Shown here in pieces: positions 56,686 through 64,000 of a stretch of 64,000 bases of DNA (position 1 is the first letter of the stretch; every line of letters begins with the position of its first letter). A model generated the notes under the pieces. It worked only from the letters and a program-made list of their open reading frames with translations. It made no database searches and was not told where the DNA came from. A program made the translations under genes and the position numbers. The DNA is taken from contig JARVKI010000055.1 in NCBI GenBank assembly GCA_036674765.1, forward strand, positions 236,593 to 300,592, read 5' to 3'. Source of the DNA: Seiridium cupressi (taxonomy: Eukaryota > Ascomycota > Sordariomycetes > Amphisphaeriales > Sporocadaceae).

Positions 56686-59041
56686 GAGCGCACTTACGCA
56701 TTATACTGGGGATTCTCATACTGCCTGATTAGGACGTTTCAGAATGCAATGGCCTTGTTATTAGGCGTCAGGGCGTCCAGTCCTCCGCACGGCGGATGAG
56801 GCTGAGCTGCTGAATGGAGATGTGCTGATCGGCGCAGGGGTGTTGCGGTACACGAATAGAAGCAACAGGGATTCACGGATGTTATGAAGGCAGCGCATCT
56901 CGATCTTTACATAGTACCTTCTGCGAAACGAGTCAGGATCACCATACCAATCCAATTCTACCAAAAATGACAACCCAGCTCTTGGAACTATGGAAGATTA
57001 GAAACCACCACATTGATTTTTAAGTCGAGCCGTTACTGTAGTATTCAATGATCACTGTAACGAGAAATGCTTCAGCACCAATGTACCTCGTTTCACACCT
57101 ACCTTAAAGAACATTTACGGACATCTATGAAGACCGCATACCCCTCAATCAGTTTGGGTTGATAAGGAATGGTGAGAGCCCACGCCTAGTGAGTAGCGAT
57201 TAGGAATTAGAATTTGTCATCAGTCATAGCAGGAGGCCCTGTAAGCTGTGCCATCTCCATTTGGATACAATACTCCTCTGCAAGTAGATCGACGGTACAA
57301 TTTGGAATGCTGGGCATGATTCCACCCGATCCTGCTATTGGCACAGTGGTATTTCTTCTTTGAGAGGAAACTAGACCATGCAGCTGAGCGATGATATATT
57401 GTAGCCACGCAATCAGAGACAAGCAGCCGAAGACTAATTCAAAAGCCTGTAATGTTGGTCCCAGTAGAGTTTGGGAACGTATTGATGGAAGTCGTTATCA
57501 ATGGCTGTAAGGTGCACTAGAGGTTTAATATTCCGATTGGCCTAGGGAAACTAACCGTCTGACTCATGTAGTAACGGCCTCCTCGGTAGTATAAGGTTTG
57601 CTACTAGGCAACTACGATACCGGGGGAGCCGTTCCGAATAGCGAAGTAGCGAGAACGAACACATTATTTGGACTACCTAGATTTGCGCGCATTCCTGGGG
57701 CATGAAGAATTGTCTCCAGGGGCGGGACCTAGCCGTGCATAAGGCAATGCAGCGTTCTAGACTTGAGTCTGCTGCGGCCTCAAAACTTTGCAGATTTGTT
57801 TCTAGGGCGACAGACGTTGAGGGGCTCAGCAGTGACTAGTCGCAAGGCTGAAACATGCCATATATTGGACAGCCGACCCTTCTATCACAAGAGAGTTGAC
57901 CATGTTACCTGGTCAGTCATCTGCAACGACGATCAAGAACTCTCGTAGACCGAGTGGGTCGGTAGGATTAGGCAAAAAAGCAAATGCCACCTTACGACCA
58001 CCCGTACCAGCCGGTGGGAAGCTGGCCGTCGTCGAAAACGACTCTGGAATTCCCAAAATGAAGCCAGTGCAGAGCATTGACCAACCGCCCAATACCTAGC
58101 ATGGGCTGCCTCGGAACAGAAGAGGTGTTGGGCTCGTGAGCCAATTTGCCGTTGTTGACAGGTTAAGCTAAGAAAGCGAGGCGGGGCGACCTTAAGAGGC
58201 GAACCTAGCAAAAGGATCGCCAGGGACCACTGGGGTTCTTTAGCTGTAAAAATCAGGCCACATAAACGCACTTGGCAGCGGAGCCTGGTCGACTGTGTGA
58301 TATATTTTGTGTTTCTTGTGTAGGTCGGTAACCTACAAGGTTTGAACTTGAGGGATAGCCTCGACAGCGCCGGTCCATGCGGCTTGGCTTGTAAGTCAAG
58401 TTGACCACGAGGCACTGTATGTAGCCAAGTACATTAGTTCGACAGACATCGTGTAAGCAATTGGCAGCAGACCACTCGGAAGCTCGGAGATTCGTGATCA
58501 GTGTACGTGCGAGCAACTTTCTCGCGATAGTGAATTCGCAGGTATGTAACTCAGCGCACTAGGTTTTCCTGGGCAAAGTTGGGTTAGATTGCCGCGGATG
58601 ACACTCGTCATCCACCGAAGCTGCCGTACCGAGCTGCGAGTTCGCAAGCTCTTGGTCACGCCCTGTGCAGGCGCCGCGGCCATCGAGGTCTGGCCCGTGG
58701 TCCAACGTAGATCATTGCGAAAAGAGGTTCTCTTGGGTTCATTACACGCCTGGAGGAACGTGCATCGTGCTGGGTTTCTAGGAGACCGAGAGCTTCGAGA
58801 AGGTGCTGATCCGGACCGTCAGCGCAATTCCCCACAGGTTACCTTATTGCTGGGCCCATAATCTTGGTTTTCGTGGTCTCGATCCTGTGGTGTTCCGCCC
58901 GAGCTCTACCCACAATCAAGGACGGTCAATCGTCGAGGAGAAATGACGGTATGCGGGGTCCATGATTGACGCTGATAGCTTTATGGCACATCGAAACCTG
59001 CTTTGTTGTGTTCACTTTGGGGTTTGATGAGCCCGTGAATT

Positions 59042-59068
59042 GCTTGAGCTTGAGCTTGAGCTTGAGCT
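59042..59068 (+). repeat. GCTTGA hexanucleotide microsatellite
   Basis: Four full GCTTGA units followed by a partial GCT in non-coding sequence. Confidence 0.8.
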
Positions 59069-60958
59069 ACGCTTGCTGGATTGCCCTGCCGTCTAAGACG
59101 GTACTCTGCTGGTCCAAGGAGTATTCCTGGTTCCAAGGTCCCGGGAGTTAAAACACTGCCCTCAATAGGCGTCGCAGGTTCGAAGCATCTTTCGACATCA
59201 AGTCAGCCCCAATGCTCGACACACCCTGAAGAGACCACAATGGTCAGACTTCGAAGGCGCTCTGGTTGACTCCCTTAAAAAAATATTCAGCATTGATTCG
59301 TAAGGTGGCACAACGGTCAATAGTACCCAAAAGTACAGGAGGTGCTGTGTGAATCGGATGACAGCCGACCTCCTGGCGCCCTCCTCAACTTTGAACCAAT
59401 GAAGTGACTTAAAGGGAAGCTTTTCGCGCGGAGGAAATAATCCCCTGGAATACGTAAGTGGTAACCCCAGAAAAGACGGATCTTGCCTGGTGCAGCAGAA
59501 GCCTAGATCGAGATTTTGGTGAGGGGATTATAGAATTAGGGCGCGCCAAACCCCATTGGGTGGCCCGCGCCTTACAAGGAGCTTCCAGTCCACTGAACTT
59601 CGAAGCAGAGACGGAGGTTTTGCTCAGTCCTCGCGTATAAATCGGAGCCCGGCTCCGTAAATCGAGATCAAGGGGCTCTGCAGACTTCTCACTGGTCCAG
59701 CGCGGGAGCAACGGTGTCGCATATCATTTCTCAGCGCAGAAAGATCTCGCCCGCGAATCGAGCCGGCTGGTCTGAATCGGCTTAGGGCCTATTAGCAGGT
59801 GAATTCTCATGGCCGCGCATGGGATTTGCAAACTTTTTTCGACAATCCGATCTCGATGAAATACATGACTGAGACTTTGCCCTCTCCGCAAGAAGGTGAA
59901 ACTGGTACTACGCAGGACGGCGTGCGTCGTCGATTGATTGACACATGGGAGCGCCCTTGTTATCTACCCGGATTCCTCGCATCCCATCGAAGATCCGATC
60001 GTCTACCCGCTTTGGGTGTCCAGTGTTTTCCGTCTGCCCAGTGTCTAGGTTTCGTGGATCAGTGGTTTGTTCGCGCTTTTCGACACTAGAGCGCTCCCAT
60101 GATTTCGGGATCGCGATGCCTGTGTAGAATAGAGGCGGTTTGCAATCACTGTTTCGAACCTTGTACTGTTTACTTAAGAAGACCCTGCTCTCCCCCATTC
60201 ACCTTTGCCTTCTTCTAAAAGAAGTGTCCCGACCCCTTGCCTCGATAAAACAGAGTTTGTTCACAATATACATAGCAAACCGGTCAATTCATTGCAGACC
60301 AAAGCATATTACCCACAGGCAATAACTGTCAGACAGCTCATCAAGTAAACGGACCCTCCAAAACGTGCAGCGTACGTTTGACAAACATAACGCAGCCCGT
60401 GTAACGTTTCTGGAGTGACGGACCTTGTCTCCCTCGCGTTACCGTGTCCTCCCCCCGCCTAGACTTCCAAGCTTCCAAGCTCAGCGGGCCCAGTCTTGGC
60501 TCTCCTTGAGCCCATTACGCCACGCACCCAGCCCAGACACAGGTCAGCCCACCTGGCAGCAAAGCGTCGAGCCAATATCCAGAACCCCGACGGATCCGCT
60601 GCGCCAGCACTAAAACGAAAAAAGTGCAGCAGCTGCTGCCTCTTGCGTCTGCAGTCACACACACCCACACGGCCTGTCTGGATGCGACGCGCTCGGCTCC
60701 ACCCTGCCAACCAACTTCTCCAGTTTTCTATATCTGGGCCGCCAGCATATTTACACTCCAGGCCCCCCTTCTATTAAGCAATCTTCAAAAGGACCCTTCC
60801 GGAACACTTCACCCCTGGCAGACTAGTTCGAGCCTGCAATTCAACTGTACGAACCCTCAACCCCATTCAAGTATCCTTGAGGACCCCGAACCTGAATTCT
60901 ACTTCAAACACACATGCTCTTGAAACATCACGATCAGATCTCATCGTCCATCTTCACA

Positions 60959-61225
60959 ATGGCGTCTCGACCTTCCAACCACCACTTCTCCAGTGCCTCG
61001 TCTACCTCCTCTACCGACTCGGACGCTTCTTCATCATCATCCTACCGCCACAGCATGGATTCTGTTATGAGGCCAGTTGCCTCTGTAGAGGTTCTTCGTT
61101 GCCTTCGATGTGCCAGATCAGTAGAGACAACGTCGACCGACGACCCAGCAACCCAAGGCATGGTTCGCATTGGACACAACATCTACTACTGCACGCGATG
61201 CGCAAAAATGGTCGGCTACAAATGA
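60959..61225 (+). CDS. Small protein with two CxxC pairs (zinc-ribbon-like), 88 residues
   Basis: A short intronless gene. The N-terminal half is Ser-rich and disordered (a run of Ser near residues 24-28). The C-terminal half has LRCLRCARS (Cys48, Cys51) and YYCTRCAKMVGYK (Cys78, Cys81), which would bind one zinc ion as a ribbon. I recognise no named family; the ordered spacing of the four Cys and the compact end make a real protein likely. The ATG context CACAATGGCG is good. A further ATG 45 bp upstream in the same frame (MLLKHHDQ) is possible. The leader is long and has several upstream ATGs, which could repress translation. Confidence 0.65.
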   Translation: MASRPSNHHFSSASSTSSTDSDASSSSSYRHSMDSVMRPVASVEVLRCLRCARSVETTSTDDPATQGMVRIGHNIYYCTRCAKMVGYK

Positions 61226-63399
61226 ACGATCATACCGCTCGCCAAGGTACAGAAGCTTTTGGCATTGTTCGGTACACAACAGCCAACTACTAACTAAGTC
61301 TTCTTGACTTCGTTATCAAACACCCGGCGGAACCACAACAATTACTCAATTGAGCAGCGCTGCCAACGCACGCTCAAATATTTAGCGACACGTCGGCAAT
61401 CATCGCAATAGCAACCAACAACCACGACAGACACCCAGTAACTGGTGATCAACAAATTCTGGCGGATTTTCTACACCAGAAAAAGCCAATTGTTTGGACT
61501 TTTCGTGGTGGTCTGATTCTTACGCTCTGAAACCTAGGCACTGTCCACGCCCAGCACCGGCGCGTGGCTTAGCTTCGAGGTTCTTAGCTTAGAGTTTAGG
61601 CAGAACGCTTGTCAAGGCAAGGAAGTGGTGACTATCGGACCCATGGCCGGCTCCGGATGCCGTTGCAATCGACACCGGTCAATCGCATTGCACAGGATGG
61701 TGAAGGATTACATCCGAGCAGAAGATCGACACCCTCCGGCTCCGACTTCGAGTCAGGCATTTGCAGGAACCGGTACGAACCCAAGGGTTTGGGATTCAGA
61801 CCCACAAATCCATATCCTGCATCAGCACAGCACCGCACACTTGCATCTGAATTGGGAAAGCATTCAACAATTCATCGCGTTAGGGACCCAGCAACCAATT
61901 CCCCAGATTCCCTCGGGTTGTCTCGGGAGCCTCGGCGCACGAGTCTGATTGGTATGCTGGGTTTAGGCGCGTCGCGGCAGCCGACGTCATCGTGCGTTCG
62001 GCGGGCCAATTGAAATTACAGCATCGCTCAGGGGACCCCTCACTGAAGGGGTCTTGGCCTAGCTTTTGCACAGACTGGCTGGCTTATTACACGCCTCTGA
62101 CGTGAGCTGCAGTTATTCGCTCTTGGAATGACCCTGTATTGTGCGCTTGCATTGACAGAGTATCATTGCGGACGCGGCTATGAAATTCGTCAAGATGGAA
62201 ACAGCGACGAAACTGTGGGAGATGAGTGAGAGCATTTGGTAGGCCAAATGTATGGCGCGCATGGAAAAAGCAACGTATGAGCTGGACTCTGTTGCCCGAG
62301 TGATCTTAGATTACTTTTAGTGATACCCAATTTACATTGTATTAAACTCAAGACAGTATTCTCCATTTTGGAACAGTCAATCGCCAGTGATCAATCCTCG
62401 AACTTGAAAATCCACATACTGTACAGCGCATAAAACAATGTCTTTGATCGGAATCCTAGCTCGAGAAAACGCACAATGATCAGCAAAATCGGTACTAAAA
62501 ACGAACACTACATCTCCATTTTGCAAGATGATAAGCATGGGATGAAACATTGCGGATCTTTCAACTAGAGATAACCGAGTTTCTAAAATAATATTTCATC
62601 CATACGTAGCACAGCCTCGCAAGTGAACATGTCAACAAAAGCCTGACCGACCAACGCTGGTACCCGTTGCGGCGGCAGGGTAACTTGCATTACATGGTCC
62701 AGCCCCCTCCGCAACCCTATTTGCATATCACAGCTTCCAAAGTTCCATTCACAACAGTAGCATCTGATCACTCCGTCGAGTAGCAGTTCGATGCCTGTCG
62801 TCTGCATGCTCCATAGCCTCCCCGAAAACGACCAAACGATTACCGCCGATGCAATGCTTCTCGTATCACTCTGCATTCCGCACTATTTGACCTCATTTGA
62901 ACCAATCGCCTGGCATCTTGGTCTTGCAGATTCCTAAAATGTCTCCACCTCTCCGCTCCGCTCCTGCAATGACCCCGGACCATGCTTCAGGTAGGTTTTT
63001 GTGCCCAAAGTGAAATTTTTCTTCCATGGTCCCAATCCCAATAAGGCAGGGTCGAAGGGGAAATGAATGTAGGGTCCCCACCAAAGGAAAAGTTCTCGGG
63101 CGTGACCCTTCGACCGCAGGCGGCTTGCAAGACGATCAGGGTCCAGCTGCACAACGTCGTCATGGCTGCAAAACCCTTGGATCATTTCTCATCCTCCACG
63201 ATCCGGCTGCTGATGCTGCCCTGCGCTGATCGAGGGATTAGCAAGGATTCCTCTCCGTTCCATGGTGCTTAAACCTTGACATTATTACGCTGCTTGGAGT
63301 CTTCTCGAGTCTAGACTCTTGGCCAGTCGTCCTGCGGGAGTTCTAGCTCCTCCTTAAGCCTGTGTAGATAAAGTATAACGACGACACTATTAAATCTCG
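61226..63399. other. Intergenic region
   Basis: 3' side of the small CxxC gene followed by sequence with no recognised gene. A plus-strand frame ending at 62013 (RRTSLIGMLGLGASRQP near its end) is Ser/Arg/Pro-rich and might be a small disordered protein or chance. A 97-codon minus-strand ORF at 62583-62876 has no motif. Confidence 0.45.
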
Positions 63400-64000
63400 C
63401 AGGCCGTATAATTACCCCCTTTAAATCTACTCCTCGCCCTTTTTAATCGCCTTTTAATTATATAATTTTATTTATATAAATCCGTTAATAAAAGTTAATT
63501 ATAATAAATATTATAATAAACGTTTATTATTTATTATAATTTAAATAATAATTATATAATTTTTAATATTTTATATTAATAATTAAATATTTTTTAATAA
63601 TTTAAAATATTATTAATTTAATAATTTAAAATATAATTAATAAACGTTTTAAATAATAAAATAATAAATTTTACATTTATATTTATTATATAAATAAAAA
63701 TTAAAAGAAATTAATATTTATATTTATTATATAAATTAAAATTAATAAAAACGTTTATATTTATTATATAACATGTTTTTTATTATATATAAATATTTAT
63801 TTTTAAAAAAAGTAAATTTTAATTTATATAATATTAAAACGTATATATTTAATTAATAACGTATAAACGCGTTATTATAAATTTATTATTAATATAACCG
63901 TTTTATTATATAAATAAATTTATTATAAAATAATAATTTTTAATAAAATTATTTTAATAATATATTTTAAAAGTTTTAATATTATTTATTTAATTTTAAA
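63400..64000. repeat. Extremely AT-rich block, probably RIP-mutated
   Basis: From about 63400 the composition changes within some 80 bp to nearly pure A/T and stays so to the window end. In 63481-64000 I count 27 G or C in 520 bases (about 5%). Of 13 C on this strand, 9 are in CpG, mostly in ACGTTT or ACGTAT; only two are in CpA. Loss of CpA with survival of CpG is what repeat-induced point mutation leaves. No coding frame survives. It is probably the edge of a long AT-rich isochore, as found at old transposon nests, centromeres or subtelomeres. Confidence 0.8.
63676..63771 (+). repeat. Three copies of an 18-bp AT unit
   Basis: TTTATATTTATTATATAA occurs at 63676-63693, 63717-63734 and 63754-63771, spaced 41 and 37 bp apart. 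In such low-complexity DNA some repetition is expected, but three exact 18-mers suggest an underlying tandem repeat of about 40 bp. Confidence 0.5.

Larger units (their letters stand above)
56111..60958. other. Gene-poor region
   Basis: Nearly 5 kb without a convincing protein gene. ORFs up to 160 codons (for example 57933-58415, minus) have Arg/Ser/Pro-rich random-looking translations and overlap ORFs on the other strand. An imperfect inverted repeat (56584-56685) and a hexanucleotide repeat (59042-59068) are listed separately. The last 500 bp is probably the long 5' leader of the small CxxC-protein gene and contains upstream ATGs. Confidence 0.5.

Noticed and set aside
57933..58415. A 160-codon minus-strand ORF
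   Set aside because: Composition is random-looking and Arg/Leu/Ser-rich, it overlaps plus-strand ORFs, and no motif or signal is present.
59160..59200. GGTTCGAA resembling a tRNA T-arm
   Set aside because: No acceptor stem, anticodon arm or D-arm could be paired around it.

Overview
This window is nuclear DNA of a filamentous ascomycete (Pezizomycotina, most likely a eurotiomycete). The evidence is the short GT-AG introns (mostly 49-95 bp), fungus-specific families (Zn2Cys6 and bZIP regulators, HET, DUF2293, rhodopsin-like membrane proteins, CsbD/HMP1-like, a non-reducing polyketide synthase) and an AT-rich block at the right end that looks mutated by RIP. Gene models were spliced by hand: donor, acceptor and reading phase were checked for every intron given. 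Family names come from motif recognition, not database searches.

Layout. 1-6.2 kb: the 3' part of a non-reducing PKS (PT end, ACP, C-methyltransferase, C-terminal esterase/thioesterase), a gene-empty stretch with a decayed short duplication, and a Gfo/Idh/MocA oxidoreductase. This is probably the right edge of a secondary-metabolite cluster that continues to the left. 6.5-11.4 kb: an ankyrin gene with an unclear 5' end, a five-exon rhodopsin-like membrane protein, and a decayed probable zinc-cluster regulator. 11.4-16.5 kb: housekeeping genes, namely glutaredoxin, a membrane-anchored Ubl-BAG co-chaperone and ribosomal protein uL13 (L16). 17.7-18.3 kb: a broken gene with a STAND-type N-terminal domain.

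19.8-36.8 kb holds several predicted secreted enzymes: a cyclase-family hydrolase, a GH78-like alpha-L-rhamnosidase, a feruloyl-esterase-like CE1 esterase, a lactonase-fold protein and a BBE-type FAD oxidase. An amino acid permease follows, and a large disordered Gly/His-rich protein and an unknown protein lie among them. The set would suit use of plant polysaccharides or phenolic glycosides, but joint regulation is only inferred. 37.8-49.5 kb: a PLD-family protein, a Zn2Cys6 regulator (apparently with a GC-AG intron), a DUF2293 protein, a CsbD/HMP1-like stress protein with STRE motifs upstream, and a HET-domain protein.

51.1-56.1 kb: a cytochrome P450 with an apparent one-base frameshift, an unidentified remnant, a short-chain dehydrogenase and a bZIP-like regulator. 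The last two diverge from a promoter carrying a perfect 15-bp inverted repeat. From 56.1 kb on the DNA is gene-poor; the only convincing gene is an 88-residue protein with two CxxC pairs. The final ~600 bp is about 5% G+C, with most remaining C in CpG. I found no rRNA, no tRNA, no CRISPR and no intact transposon.
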